DNA of 64,000 bases from Fusobacteriota bacterium. GTDB lineage: Bacteria; Bacillota; TC1. Shown one piece after another: positions 11,662-20,116 of this stretch. The DNA is taken from contig WTXA01000002.1 of NCBI GenBank assembly GCA_009773805.1, forward strand, positions 1-64,000, given 5' to 3'. The notes beneath the pieces are model-generated. The model saw only the letters and a list, made by a program, of their open reading frames with translations, was not told where the DNA came from and ran no database searches. Numbering within the stretch: the stretch's first letter is position 1; each line of letters starts with the position of its first letter. The position numbers were made by a program, and so were the translations under genes.

Positions 11662-12357
11662 TTATTTGCTAACTTCAGAAGAGCCAACTTTAACACCTGG
11701 GCCCATTGTTGATTTAACAGTAATTGATTTAATGTATTGTCCTTTTGCAGCTGATGGTTTAACTTTTACTACAGCACTCATGAAAGTTCTGAAGTTTTCT
11801 TCAAGTTTTTCAGCGTCAAATGAAGCTTTACCAAAACCAATATGTAAAATTCCACCTTTATCAACACGGAACTCGATCTTACCAGCTTTTATTTCATCAA
11901 TTGCTTTTTTAACATCCATTGTAACTGTTCCAGTTTTAGGGTTTGGCATCAAGCCTCTTGGTCCTAGAATTTTACCTAGTTTACCAACTACAGCCATTGT
12001 ATCAGGTGTAGCAACAACTACGTCGAAATCTACCCAGCCACCTTGAATTTTAGTTACAAAGTCATCTAGTCCAGCATAGTCAGCGCCTGCTTCAAGAGCT
12101 TCTTTTTCTTTGTCGCCTTTAGCAAATACTAGTATTCTTTTATTTTTACCAGTCCCATGTGGCAACACAACAGTAGCACGTACTTGTTGGTCAGCGTGTC
12201 TTGGATCTACTCCAAGTCTTACATGAGCTTCGATTGTTTCGTCAAATTTAGCTTTTGCTAAATCTTTGACTAAGGCAATGCCCTCTTTTACATCATAGAA
12301 TTTGTCAGCTTCAATCAACTTAACAGCGTCTACAAATCTTTTTCCTTTTTTAGCCAT
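11662..12357 (-). CDS. rplA: 50S ribosomal protein L1
   Basis: L1 forms the mobile L1 stalk next to the E site, 231 aa. It contains the signatures [20 protein letters not shown] (about 46-65) and [19 protein letters not shown] (about 127-145). It is 47 bp downstream of rplK. In other bacteria L1 is the repressor of the rplKA mRNA. Confidence 0.98.
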   Translation of the reverse strand: MAKKGKRFVDAVKLIEADKFYDVKEGIALVKDLAKAKFDETIEAHVRLGVDPRHADQQVRATVVLPHGTGKNKRILVFAKGDKEKEALEAGADYAGLDDFVTKIQGGWVDFDVVVATPDTMAVVGKLGKILGPRGLMPNPKTGTVTMDVKKAIDEIKAGKIEFRVDKGGILHIGFGKASFDAEKLEENFRTFMSAVVKVKPSAAKGQYIKSITVKSTMGPGVKVGSSEVSK

Positions 12358-12404
12358 TTTAATTCCTCCTCGTGGTACAAACGGACTTGCCTCCCACTTA
12401 ATAA

Positions 12405-12830
12405 TTACTCTTCTACAGTAATCCCCATACTTCTTGCTGTTCCTTCAATAATTGACATTGCAGCTTCAACAGTATTCGCGTTTAAATCTTCCATTTTAAA
12501 TTCAGCAATTTCCTTAATTTGAGCTTTGGTAACTTTCGCTACTTTAGTTTTGTTAGGAACTGCAGAACCTTTGTCAATACCAGCTGCTTTTTTCAATAAA
12601 ACTGGAGCTGGTGGAGTTTTCATTATAAAACTAAATGATCTGTCTTCGTATACAGTAATTACTACTGGAATAACAGTACCTTCTTGATGTTGTGTTTTTT
12701 CATTAAACTCTTTACAAAAAGCCATGATATTAACACCCTTTTGACCTAATGCAGGACCTACTGGAGGTGCTGGATTAGCTTTTCCGCCTTTAACTTGTAA
12801 TTTAATTAAACCTGTTACTTTTTTCGCCAT
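12405..12830 (-). CDS. rplK: 50S ribosomal protein L11
   Basis: L11 lies in the GTPase-associated centre and is needed for stringent-response activation by RelA-type enzymes. It is 141 aa, starting [20 protein letters not shown] and containing [21 protein letters not shown] (thiopeptide-binding cleft prolines present). The C-terminal RNA-binding domain ends in the typical [11 protein letters not shown]. It follows nusG by 18 bp with an AGGAGGTGAAATAG ribosome binding site. Confidence 0.98.
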   Translation of the reverse strand: MAKKVTGLIKLQVKGGKANPAPPVGPALGQKGVNIMAFCKEFNEKTQHQEGTVIPVVITVYEDRSFSFIMKTPPAPVLLKKAAGIDKGSAVPNKTKVAKVTKAQIKEIAEFKMEDLNANTVEAAMSIIEGTARSMGITVEE

Positions 12831-12848
12831 CTATTTCACCTCCTTTTT

Positions 12849-13385
12849 TTAATCTAATTCTTTAACCTGATCAAAATCAAGCTCTAAAGGTGTTTCTCTT
12901 CCAAACATGGAAACGAGTACATGTACTCTGCCTTTATCACTATCAATGTCAGTGATTAAACCAACAAAATCAGCAAATGGACCATGGATGACTTGAATTT
13001 TCTCCCCAACTTGGCTTTTAAATTCAACCATCTTTTTCTTTAATCCCATAAGCTTATATATCTTATCCATTTCATACTCTTCCAATGGAACTGGTTTTGT
13101 ACCAGATCCTACGAAGCCTGTTACGCCTTGAGTATTTCTTACAATATACCAAGAATCATCAGCCATAATCATTTCTACTAGAATATATCCAGGATAAACT
13201 TTTTTGGCAACAATTTTCTTGGCACCTGTCTTTGTCGGTACCATTTCTTCTTCTTCAGGTATCATTATGCTAAATATCTTGTCTTCCATACCAGTTGTAT
13301 GAATTCTTTTTTCAAGATTAGCTTTAACTTTTTTTTCGTAACCTGAATAGACATGAACAACATACCAGCGTTTTTCGTTTTCCAC
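12849..13385 (-). CDS. nusG: Transcription elongation factor NusG
   Basis: 178-aa NusG. The NGN domain starts at WYVVHVYSGYEKKVKANLEK and runs to about residue 110, including the GYILVEM core. The C-terminal KOW domain includes VIHGPFADFVGLI (about 130-142). NusG binds the clamp helices of RNA polymerase and promotes pausing or processivity. The gene order rpmG-secE-nusG-rplK-rplA is the standard bacterial arrangement. Confidence 0.97.
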   Translation of the reverse strand: MENEKRWYVVHVYSGYEKKVKANLEKRIHTTGMEDKIFSIMIPEEEEMVPTKTGAKKIVAKKVYPGYILVEMIMADDSWYIVRNTQGVTGFVGSGTKPVPLEEYEMDKIYKLMGLKKKMVEFKSQVGEKIQVIHGPFADFVGLITDIDSDKGRVHVLVSMFGRETPLELDFDQVKELD

Positions 13386-13399
13386 CTAAATCACCCGCT

Positions 13400-13645
13400 T
13401 TACAAAGCTAACAAATTCTCAATTAAAGTCTTAAGGAATACATCATAGATGCCAACCATAATAGTGAACACTATTACTGTAACCACTACTACAACCGTAT
13501 AGACAAAAGTTTCTTTTTTAGTAGGCCAGGAAACTTTTTTAAGTTCACCAAACATACCTTTAAAGATATTAGTCTTTTCCTTATTCGTTTTTTGAGGTTT
13601 TTGCGTTTTCTTTGAATTTTCCTTTTCCTTAGTTTTCACTGCCAT
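13400..13645 (-). CDS. secE: Preprotein translocase subunit SecE
   Basis: 81-aa single-span SecE of the short Firmicutes type. A Lys-rich cytoplasmic N-terminus (about 1-32) is followed by the amphipathic helix ending in ELKKVSWPTKKETFVYT. One membrane helix (about 48-70, VVVVVTVIVFTIMVGIY) comes next. It stabilises SecY in the translocon. It lies 14 bp before nusG. Confidence 0.95.
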   Translation of the reverse strand: MAVKTKEKENSKKTQKPQKTNKEKTNIFKGMFGELKKVSWPTKKETFVYTVVVVVTVIVFTIMVGIYDVFLKTLIENLLAL

Positions 13646-13662
13646 TTTTCCACATCCCTCTT

Positions 13663-13812
13663 CTACTTGGTTTCTTTATGAACAGTTTGTGCTTTGCATG
13701 TGCTGCAGAACTTTTTAAGTTCTAAACGCTCAGTTGTTTTTTTCTTGTTTTTGCTAGTAGAATAATTTCTATTTTTACACTGTGTGCATTCTAGGGTAAT
13801 TCCAACTCTCAT
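13663..13812 (-). CDS. rpmG: 50S ribosomal protein L33
   Basis: 49-aa L33. I read it from the minus strand because it is short. It begins [17 protein letters not shown] and includes [14 protein letters not shown] at the end. The two CxxC pairs (CTQC, CSTC) mark the zinc-binding C+ form. The ATG at 13812 has GGAGGTGTAGAAAA upstream. It is the first gene of the rpmG-secE-nusG-rplKA unit, behind the promoter at 13859-13887. Confidence 0.96.
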   Translation of the reverse strand: MRVGITLECTQCKNRNYSTSKNKKKTTERLELKKFCSTCKAQTVHKETK

Positions 13813-13858
13813 TTTTCTACACCTCCAGCCTATATTAGCCACTTACTTAGACTAAATA

Positions 13859-13887
13859 ATTTTATAACAAATAGGGGCGTCTGTCAA
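13859..13887 (-). promoter_or_regulatory. Promoter of rpmG-secE-nusG-rplKA
   Basis: Minus-strand TTGACA (13887-13882), 17-bp spacer, TAAAAT (13864-13859), about 45 bp before the rpmG start. Confidence 0.88.
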
Positions 13888-13908
13888 GATACAACTCATT
13901 TCTCTTCA

Positions 13909-13945
13909 ATTAAAAAGGAGTCCTCCATTCCAGAGAATTCCTTTT
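13909..13945 (-). terminator. Intrinsic terminator of glmS
   Basis: Minus-strand stem AAAAGGAATTCTC / GAGGACTCCTTTT with one mismatch and one G-U pair and a short loop, followed by T-rich TTTTTAATTG. It is about 70 bp past the glmS stop and separates glmS from the rpmG promoter. Confidence 0.8.
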
Positions 13946-14014
13946 AACACCTATCTTGTTTAAGAATACCATATTTCTTTAATAATTGCATTACTTTTGC
14001 ATAATTTGAATTAA

Positions 14015-15832
14015 TTATTCAACAGTTACACTTTTGGCAAGGTTTCTTGGTTTATCTACATCATTACCTTTTACCACAGAAGTATAATAAGCTAGTAGTT
14101 GTAGTGGTACAACTGCCAATAAAGGTGCAATTGCATCTACTACTCTTGGTATTGGTATGAAGTAGTCTACTTCTTCTTTAATTTTCTGTTCATCTTCGAA
14201 GGCAACACCATAGGTTATCGCACCTCTTGTTTTTACTTCTTCTATATTGCTAATTATCTTGTCTAACATTAAACCATTGGTTGCCACGGCTATTACAGGT
14301 ACATTATCTGTAATCAATGCCAAGGTTCCATGTTTCAACTCCCCTGCAGGGTATGCTTCAGCATGTATATAGGATATTTCTTTTAGTTTAAGTGCTCCTT
14401 CTAGACAACTGACACTATCGACACCACGTCCTATGAAGAACAAACTTGAACTATCTTTTATATTTTCTGCAAAACCTTTAAAAAGTTCACAATTACCTAA
14501 AATCGTCTGAATCTTTTCTGGTATAGCCAACATTTCCTTGACCCATAACTTGATAGTTTCATCTTCCAATGAACCCCTTATCTGCCCTAACTCCATTAAT
14601 AGAAGATATAGTGCAGCTATTTGGGTACTGTAGGCTTTCGTTGAGGCTACTGCTATTTCTGGTCCTGCATGTGTATATATAACATAATCAGCTTCTCTAG
14701 CGACTGATGATTCAACCACATTGGTTACAGCGACTATCTTAGCACCTCTAGATTTAGCTTCTCTTAATCCTGCAAGTGTATCTGCAGTTTCACCAGATTG
14801 GCTAATAACTATAGTTAATGTTTTTTCATCAATGATTGGGTTGTTATATCTAAACTCTGAGGCATAGGAAACTAATACTGGAATTCTTAACTTGTCTTCA
14901 ATAAGATGAGCAGCTACTCTACCTGCATAGTTGGCAGTTCCACAAGCTACTATAGCTATTTTATTTATTGCTTTGACATATTCCTCTTCCATGTTCAGGC
15001 CTAGGTCGACCATGTCATTTTTTATTCTTCCGGCTAGTGTTTTTCTGATAGCTTCAGGTTGTTCATTTATTTCTTTTAACATGAAGTGTTCATAGCCTTG
15101 TTTCTCGGCAGATTCTAAGGTCCAGGTAATTTCTCTTAGTTTCTTGGTAATTCTATCACCTGATTTATCATATATTTCTACTGCATCTCTTTTTATCAAT
15201 GCCATTTCATCATCGTCTAGTATGTATATTTTCTTAGTGTATTCTAATATAGCAGGTATATCAGAGGCTATGAAGTTTTCCCCTTCACCAACACCAACAA
15301 CCAAAGGGCTATCTTTTCTTACTACTAAAAATTCATCTGTATTTTCCTTGTTTAAAACACATAGGGCATAAGAACCTTCTAGTTGTGCTGTTACTTTTCT
15401 AGCAGTTGTTAGCAAGTTCCCATCATCTAGAGCTTCAAATAGATTAGCTACTACTTCCGAATCTGTTTCTGAAAGGAATATAAACCCCTTCTCCTTTAAG
15501 TCAGCCTTTAGTTCATTATAGTTTTCTATTATTCCATTATGGACCAAGCAAAACTTACCATTGGTACTCATATGGGGATGGGAGTTTTCATCTGATGGTT
15601 TACCATGGGTAGCCCATCTTGTATGTCCAATTCCTTGTGTGCCAATAGTTTGTTGATCAACCTTTGTAACAAGTACATCTAGGTTTCCTTTTGATTTTAT
15701 AACTTTTATATCCTGGTCTTCTAAAATACAGATTCCTGCTGAATCATAACCTCTATATTCAAGTCTTTTCAAGCCGCTTAGCAATATATCTTGTGCTCTT
15801 TTACTTCCAATATATCCTACAATTCCACACAT
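14015..15832 (-). CDS. glmS: Glutamine--fructose-6-phosphate aminotransferase (isomerising)
   Basis: Makes glucosamine-6-phosphate from fructose-6-phosphate and glutamine, the first committed step to UDP-GlcNAc. It is 605 aa. The N-terminal class II amidotransferase begins MCGIVGYIG, with Cys2 as nucleophile after Met removal, and includes GIGHTRWATHG at about 68-78. Two SIS domains follow (about 285-420 and 455-595), with SQSGETADTLAGL (about 345-357), and the C-terminus ends KSVTVE as in the family. It has its own promoter between the glmM terminator and its start. No glmS ribozyme fits in the 92-bp leader. The gene pair glmM-glmS supplies cell-wall precursors. Confidence 0.97.
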   Translation of the reverse strand: MCGIVGYIGSKRAQDILLSGLKRLEYRGYDSAGICILEDQDIKVIKSKGNLDVLVTKVDQQTIGTQGIGHTRWATHGKPSDENSHPHMSTNGKFCLVHNGIIENYNELKADLKEKGFIFLSETDSEVVANLFEALDDGNLLTTARKVTAQLEGSYALCVLNKENTDEFLVVRKDSPLVVGVGEGENFIASDIPAILEYTKKIYILDDDEMALIKRDAVEIYDKSGDRITKKLREITWTLESAEKQGYEHFMLKEINEQPEAIRKTLAGRIKNDMVDLGLNMEEEYVKAINKIAIVACGTANYAGRVAAHLIEDKLRIPVLVSYASEFRYNNPIIDEKTLTIVISQSGETADTLAGLREAKSRGAKIVAVTNVVESSVAREADYVIYTHAGPEIAVASTKAYSTQIAALYLLLMELGQIRGSLEDETIKLWVKEMLAIPEKIQTILGNCELFKGFAENIKDSSSLFFIGRGVDSVSCLEGALKLKEISYIHAEAYPAGELKHGTLALITDNVPVIAVATNGLMLDKIISNIEEVKTRGAITYGVAFEDEQKIKEEVDYFIPIPRVVDAIAPLLAVVPLQLLAYYTSVVKGNDVDKPRNLAKSVTVE

Positions 15833-15889
15833 ATAATATCCTCCAAAATTTTCTTTGTAATTACTATTTCACTTCTTATTAACTTCTTA

Positions 15890-15918
15890 ATTTTAACTTT
15901 TTATAGTTAAAAAAGCAA
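15890..15918 (-). promoter_or_regulatory. Promoter of glmS
   Basis: Minus-strand TTGCTT (15918-15913), 17-bp spacer, TAAAAT (15895-15890), directly after the glmM terminator. The 57-nt leader lacks the glmS ribozyme core. Confidence 0.75.
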
Positions 15919-15923
15919 GTTAA

Positions 15924-15951
15924 CTAAAAAAGACCTGTTAATCAGGTCTTT
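15924..15951 (-). terminator. Intrinsic terminator of glmM
   Basis: Perfect 9-bp stem AAAGACCTG / CAGGTCTTT with a 5-base loop, followed on the minus strand by a T run. It starts 13 bp after the glmM stop. Confidence 0.9.
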
Positions 15952-15963
15952 CTTCACTCAGTA

Positions 15964-17292
15964 TTAAACTACTATATCGCTTAGTTTTTTAACAATTTTT
16001 TCTATTTCTTCAATACTCTCGCCTTCGGCCATTATTCTAATTAAAGATTCGGTCCCTGATGGTCTTACTAGAATTCTACCTCTGTCACCAAGTTTTGCTT
16101 CCGCTTCTTTTATTGCGTCTAGAAATTCAACATTATTCATAGCTTTTTCTTTATCCTTGACTCTTACGTTCTTTAGTACTTGAGGGTATATCTGCATTAT
16201 ATCAGCTAGTTCTGATAGTTTTTTGCTACTGCTTTTCATGGCTTTTATTATCATTAAGGCTGAAAGTGGTCCATCACCAGTGGTATTATAATTACCGAAA
16301 ATTACATGACCTGATTGTTCTCCTCCTAGGACTGCTCCAGTTCTTTGCATTTCTTCCAATACATATCTATCTCCTACGTTTGTAGCAATAAATTCAATTC
16401 CTTCATTTTCGCAGAATTTCTTAAGGCCTAGGTTACTCATTACTGTTCCTATAAGTTTATTGTCAACTAGTTCCTTCTTGTCCATCATATACTTGGCACA
16501 AATTGCCATTATTTGATCTCCATCAACTATTCTGCCTAGTTCATCAACCGCTAGCATTCTATCAGCATCACCATCATGGGCAATGCCTATATCTGCTTTG
16601 TGCTGTATTACTTGGTCTCTTATGTTTTCCATATGAGTTGAGCCACAGTTGTCATTGATATTAAGTCCATTTGGTTCGTCAGCAATTGATATTACTTTGG
16701 CACCTAAGCTTTTTAGTAAACCAGGTGTAATATCTGAAGCGGCTCCATTGGCTGAATCCACAACTATTTTCATGCCTTTTATGCTATCAGCAAATATATT
16801 GCTAAGTCTTGTTTTGTATATGTTTTTTCCTTTGTCTAGTTGGATGATTCTTCCTACTCCTCTGCCAACTGGTCGAGGTATTTCACTCTTCCTTTCTTTG
16901 ACAAAGCTTTCTATTTCATCTTCTAGTTCATCAGACAGTTTGAATCCATGTTGGTTGAAGAATTTGATTCCATTATCTTCTACCGGATTGTGTGAAGCTG
17001 ATATAACCGCACCTGCATGGGCCTTTAAGTGTTTAGTCAGATATGCTATTGCTGGTGTTGGTACAACTCCTAGTAGATATACATCTACTCCTCTTGAGCA
17101 AATACCAGCAGCTAAAGCTGATTCAAGCATATCCCCTGATATTCTTGTATCTTTACCTATAGTGATTACTGGTTCTTCGTAATCGCTAGTCAATACGTGG
17201 GCTACTGCTCTTCCTAGGTCGAATGCTAGTTCGGGTGTTAGGCCTTCGTTGGCTATTCCTCTTATTCCGTCTGTTCCAAATAGTCTTCCCAT
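15964..17292 (-). CDS. glmM: Phosphoglucosamine mutase
   Basis: Converts glucosamine-6-P to glucosamine-1-P, 442 aa. The active-site phosphoserine motif ISASHNPVEDNGIKFF is at about 96-111. The metal-binding loop is AHDGDADRML (about 239-248), the sugar-binding loop is GEQSGHVIF, and the phosphate-binding RPSGTE is near residue 407. Its ATG shares one base with the stop codon of the FAD-dependent gene upstream (TAATG), indicating translational coupling. Confidence 0.97.
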   Translation of the reverse strand: MGRLFGTDGIRGIANEGLTPELAFDLGRAVAHVLTSDYEEPVITIGKDTRISGDMLESALAAGICSRGVDVYLLGVVPTPAIAYLTKHLKAHAGAVISASHNPVEDNGIKFFNQHGFKLSDELEDEIESFVKERKSEIPRPVGRGVGRIIQLDKGKNIYKTRLSNIFADSIKGMKIVVDSANGAASDITPGLLKSLGAKVISIADEPNGLNINDNCGSTHMENIRDQVIQHKADIGIAHDGDADRMLAVDELGRIVDGDQIMAICAKYMMDKKELVDNKLIGTVMSNLGLKKFCENEGIEFIATNVGDRYVLEEMQRTGAVLGGEQSGHVIFGNYNTTGDGPLSALMIIKAMKSSSKKLSELADIMQIYPQVLKNVRVKDKEKAMNNVEFLDAIKEAEAKLGDRGRILVRPSGTESLIRIMAEGESIEEIEKIVKKLSDIVV

Positions 17293-18917
17293 TAATTATT
17301 CACTCCATTATATTTTTTTAATATTGTATATGCTAGTTTTAGCCCGTCTATGCCTGCACTTACGATGCCTCCTGCATATCCGGCTCCTTCACCGATGGCG
17401 TATATTTTATTATATCCTAAAATCATGGCATTTTCATCTCTTAATATTCTTACAGGTGATGAGGTTCTTGTTTCTGGTCCTGTTAAAAATCCTCCAGCTA
17501 TAAACCCAGGTATTTTTCTATCAAAATCTTTCAGTCCCTTAACTAATTCCTCACATATATCAATTGGCAATACATCTCTAAAATCACCTAGTTTTATTCC
17601 AGGCAGGTATGAGGGTTTGAAGTCTACTTTTATTTCATTTGAGCCTTTACCTTCAATAAAATCCATGGCATTTTGCCCAAGAGCCATTAAGCTTCCACCG
17701 CTTAAGTTAAAAGCTTTACGTTCAATTTCTTCTTGAAATTCTACTCCACCTAGTGGTCCTTCATTGAAATCATCAATTCCTACTGTAGCTACTATTGCTG
17801 CGTTGCTTTGTTTTCCTGCTCTATTCTTATAGCTCATGCCATTGGTTACAATTTCTCCATCAAAGGAGTTGCTAGGTACTACTACACCACCTGGGCACAT
17901 GCAAAAGGAATAAACCCCTCTGTCTCCCTTGTAGGTTAGGTAGTATTCGCTGTTTCCGAGTAGTTTTTCGGTTATTTCATCGTCTCTGCCATATTGGTTC
18001 ATATTTATCAAGCTTGCTTTATGCTCTATTCTAAAACCAACACTATAAGGCTTGGCTTCTAAGGGTATTCCCACCTCAGCCAAATATCTTATCGTATCCT
18101 TGGCGCTGTGTCCAATTGCTAGTATGACCATATTGGTTTCTATGTAGGTTCCATCATCAAGGTAGATGCCTTTTACTCCCTTAGCACCATTACTATCACT
18201 TTCATCAATTATATCAAATGATTTAAAGGCTTTGCTGAAGATGAAGGTTCCGCCTTTATTGATTATCATTTCTCTTATTTTAACTACGATTTCTCTTAGT
18301 CCATCTGTTCCTAGGTGGGGGTTGTTGATGTAGGTTATAGCCTCATCTGCCCCTCCTTTTATTAATATTTCCAAAACATCTTTAACTAATGGGCTTTTTG
18401 ATCTTGTTGTTAGTTTTCCGTCAGAGAAGGTTCCAGCTCCACCTTCACCGAAGGCTACATTGGTTTTTTTATTAAATTCTCCAGTTCTTACAAATTCGTT
18501 GACTGCTTCTACTCGTTCTTCTACTGGAGCTCCTCTTTCGATTATAATTGGTTTTAGTCCTTTTTCTGCAAGTTTATAGGCGCACATCAATCCTGATGGT
18601 CCACTGCCCACTATTACTGGTCTTTTATCTAGTTTTTCTCCTAAACTGGCAGTTTTTTCTATGACTTTTTCTGTCAAGGGTTTTAATATTCCTTTTTTTG
18701 CTAGTATTAGGCTTATTTTTTCTTTTAGTTCTACTTCAAATTGGAGTAGGAAGTAGAGTGTTGGTTTTTTTCTGGCATCAAGTGATTTTCTTGTTAATTT
18801 CCAGGACAAAAGTTCATTTTTTTGTATTTTTAGTTTGGTTAGTAGTAGTTTGTCTAGTTCTTTTATGTCCTTTGTTTCATTTTCTATTTCTAGTTTCATT
18901 TCGTATAAGTATTTCAA
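17292..18917 (-). CDS. FAD-dependent dehydrogenase of the COG2509 type
   Basis: 541-aa flavoprotein of the uncharacterised NAD/FAD-utilising dehydrogenase group. A unique N-terminal domain (about 1-90) precedes a Rossmann dinucleotide motif VGSGPSGLMCAYKLAEKG (about 103-120). GEGGAGTFSDGKL (about 157-169) and a C-terminal FAD motif YAIGEGAGYAGGIVSAGIDG also mark this family. The substrate is unknown. I chose the TTG at 18917-18915 as start because GGAGG lies exactly 6 nt upstream; the next ATG is 18 bp downstream without such a site. It is coupled to glmM, a pairing also found in other clostridia. No clear promoter stands between it and the lacI terminator. Confidence 0.88.
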   Translation of the reverse strand: MKYLYEMKLEIENETKDIKELDKLLLTKLKIQKNELLSWKLTRKSLDARKKPTLYFLLQFEVELKEKISLILAKKGILKPLTEKVIEKTASLGEKLDKRPVIVGSGPSGLMCAYKLAEKGLKPIIIERGAPVEERVEAVNEFVRTGEFNKKTNVAFGEGGAGTFSDGKLTTRSKSPLVKDVLEILIKGGADEAITYINNPHLGTDGLREIVVKIREMIINKGGTFIFSKAFKSFDIIDESDSNGAKGVKGIYLDDGTYIETNMVILAIGHSAKDTIRYLAEVGIPLEAKPYSVGFRIEHKASLINMNQYGRDDEITEKLLGNSEYYLTYKGDRGVYSFCMCPGGVVVPSNSFDGEIVTNGMSYKNRAGKQSNAAIVATVGIDDFNEGPLGGVEFQEEIERKAFNLSGGSLMALGQNAMDFIEGKGSNEIKVDFKPSYLPGIKLGDFRDVLPIDICEELVKGLKDFDRKIPGFIAGGFLTGPETRTSSPVRILRDENAMILGYNKIYAIGEGAGYAGGIVSAGIDGLKLAYTILKKYNGVNN

Positions 18918-18931
18918 TTGTTTCCTCCTAA

Positions 18932-18959
18932 TAAAAAAGTATAGGTCTCCCTATACTTT
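18932..18959 (-). terminator. Terminator of lacI abutting the next ribosome binding site
   Basis: Perfect 10-bp stem AAAGTATAGG / CCTATACTTT with a 4-base loop, then a T run on the minus strand. The T run is followed almost at once by TAGGAGG of the FAD gene, leaving no room for a promoter. It may act as an attenuator with read-through into FAD-glmM. Confidence 0.85.
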
Positions 18960-18980
18960 AACACATTATTTCTTCTTATT

Positions 18981-20018
18981 CTATTCTTCTCTTCTTGCTT
19001 TTCCTGTTGAATCTCCTTTTGATAGGTTAACTTGGATGATATTGTCGCTGCCTCCTAGGTAAGATTCACTGTCGAATTTTCTTAGTATGGCTTCAGCGGC
19101 TTGTACTCCCATGTCAAATGCCGGATAGTCAATGGTTGTAATGCTTGGATGCAGTACGTCAATATCAGGGAAACTGTCGTATCCAGATATCGAGAAGTCT
19201 TCAGGTATTTTAAAGCCCATTTTGATGGCTGTGTTGACTGCACCTATTGCGATAACATTCGAGGCGCAGACTATAGCAGTAAAGTCTCTACCTATTTCTA
19301 GTAGTTTTTCTAGTCCCTCTTTGCCTCCTCTGAAGGAGTAGGAGGTATTGATAAAGTATTCATCCATAAATGGAAGATCATATTTTCTTAGTGCTTTCAA
19401 AAATGACTTAGTCAGTGTTTTGGAGTTGTAGCTTGAAGAATGTCCAGTCATATGGGCTATTTTCCTATGTCCAAGTTCGTAAAGGTGCCCTACAATCTTA
19501 AGCATTGCGTCATCGTTGTCTATTTCGTATCTATCAACATAGTTGTTTTTTTCTGCTCTTTCGATTAGAACAACAGGTATTCTTCTAGCAAGGATGGAGA
19601 AGTCGTGGAGTGATCCACATTGGGCGATAAATATTGCTCCTTCTACTAACTTATCAGACAAACTTAAAAACACTCTTTTTTCTACTTCCGGATTTTCGTT
19701 GGAGTTGAAGAGGAGCATGTCTACTTTATTGTCGTCTAGGGTTATCTGTATCCCCTTTATAATGTCTGCTAGTGCGTAGTTCATGATGTTAGGTACTACT
19801 ACTGCTACTTTGTATACTTGTTTTTTGCCTAATGTTCTAGCTGCTGGGTTTGGTACATAGTTCAGTTCCGCTATGGCTTTTAAAACTTTTTTTCTTTTTT
19901 CGTCCTTGACTATGTTTTGGTTGTTCATTACTCTTGAAACAGTGGCTACAGATACCCCTGCTTTTTTGGCTACTTCTTTTATTGTTGATCTTTTTTTATC
20001 GTGATGGTTAATATCCAT
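18981..20018 (-). CDS. LacI-family transcriptional regulator
   Basis: 345-aa repressor. The LacI helix-turn-helix is at about residues 12-35: STIKEVAKKAGVSVATVSRV, followed by the hinge helix region PNPAARTLG. The periplasmic-binding-protein-like effector domain (about 68-335) has the LGHRKIAHMTG and VCASNVIAIGAV motifs of the family. No sugar-metabolism gene is adjacent, so the effector is unknown. CcpA-like global regulation is possible but not shown. It probably represses itself, since a LacI-type operator overlaps its own -35 (see 20050-20086). Confidence 0.92.
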   Translation of the reverse strand: MDINHHDKKRSTIKEVAKKAGVSVATVSRVMNNQNIVKDEKRKKVLKAIAELNYVPNPAARTLGKKQVYKVAVVVPNIMNYALADIIKGIQITLDDNKVDMLLFNSNENPEVEKRVFLSLSDKLVEGAIFIAQCGSLHDFSILARRIPVVLIERAEKNNYVDRYEIDNDDAMLKIVGHLYELGHRKIAHMTGHSSSYNSKTLTKSFLKALRKYDLPFMDEYFINTSYSFRGGKEGLEKLLEIGRDFTAIVCASNVIAIGAVNTAIKMGFKIPEDFSISGYDSFPDIDVLHPSITTIDYPAFDMGVQAAEAILRKFDSESYLGGSDNIIQVNLSKGDSTGKARREE

Positions 20019-20049
20019 TTTGTCCCTTTTCTAAATTAGTATTTTTTAC

Positions 20050-20086
20050 ATATTACTATAAAAGAAACAGTTTGTAAATGTTTTCA
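20050..20086 (-). promoter_or_regulatory. lacI promoter with overlapping LacI-type operator
   Basis: Minus-strand TTTACA (20078-20073), 17-bp spacer, TAATAT (20055-20050). The -35 forms one arm of a 14-bp operator-like element, plus strand TGTAAATGTTTTCA (20073-20086). It matches the catabolite-repression cre consensus TGWAANCGNTNWCA at all but one position. Binding would block the promoter. Confidence 0.72.
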
Positions 20087-20097
20087 GACTGTTTCTT
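20056..20097 (-). terminator. Terminator of the nitroreductase unit
   Basis: Stem AAGAAACAGT / ACTGTTTCTT (20062-20071 and 20088-20097) with a 16-base loop, T-rich on the minus strand. The loop holds the operator described at 20050-20086. Confidence 0.72.
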
Positions 20098-20116
20098 CAA
20101 TAAAAAATCATATTTA

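Noticed and set aside
15833-15925. Possible glmS ribozyme upstream of glmS
   Set aside because: Only about 90 bp separate the glmM terminator from glmS, and the conserved ribozyme core is not present; the space holds an ordinary promoter instead.
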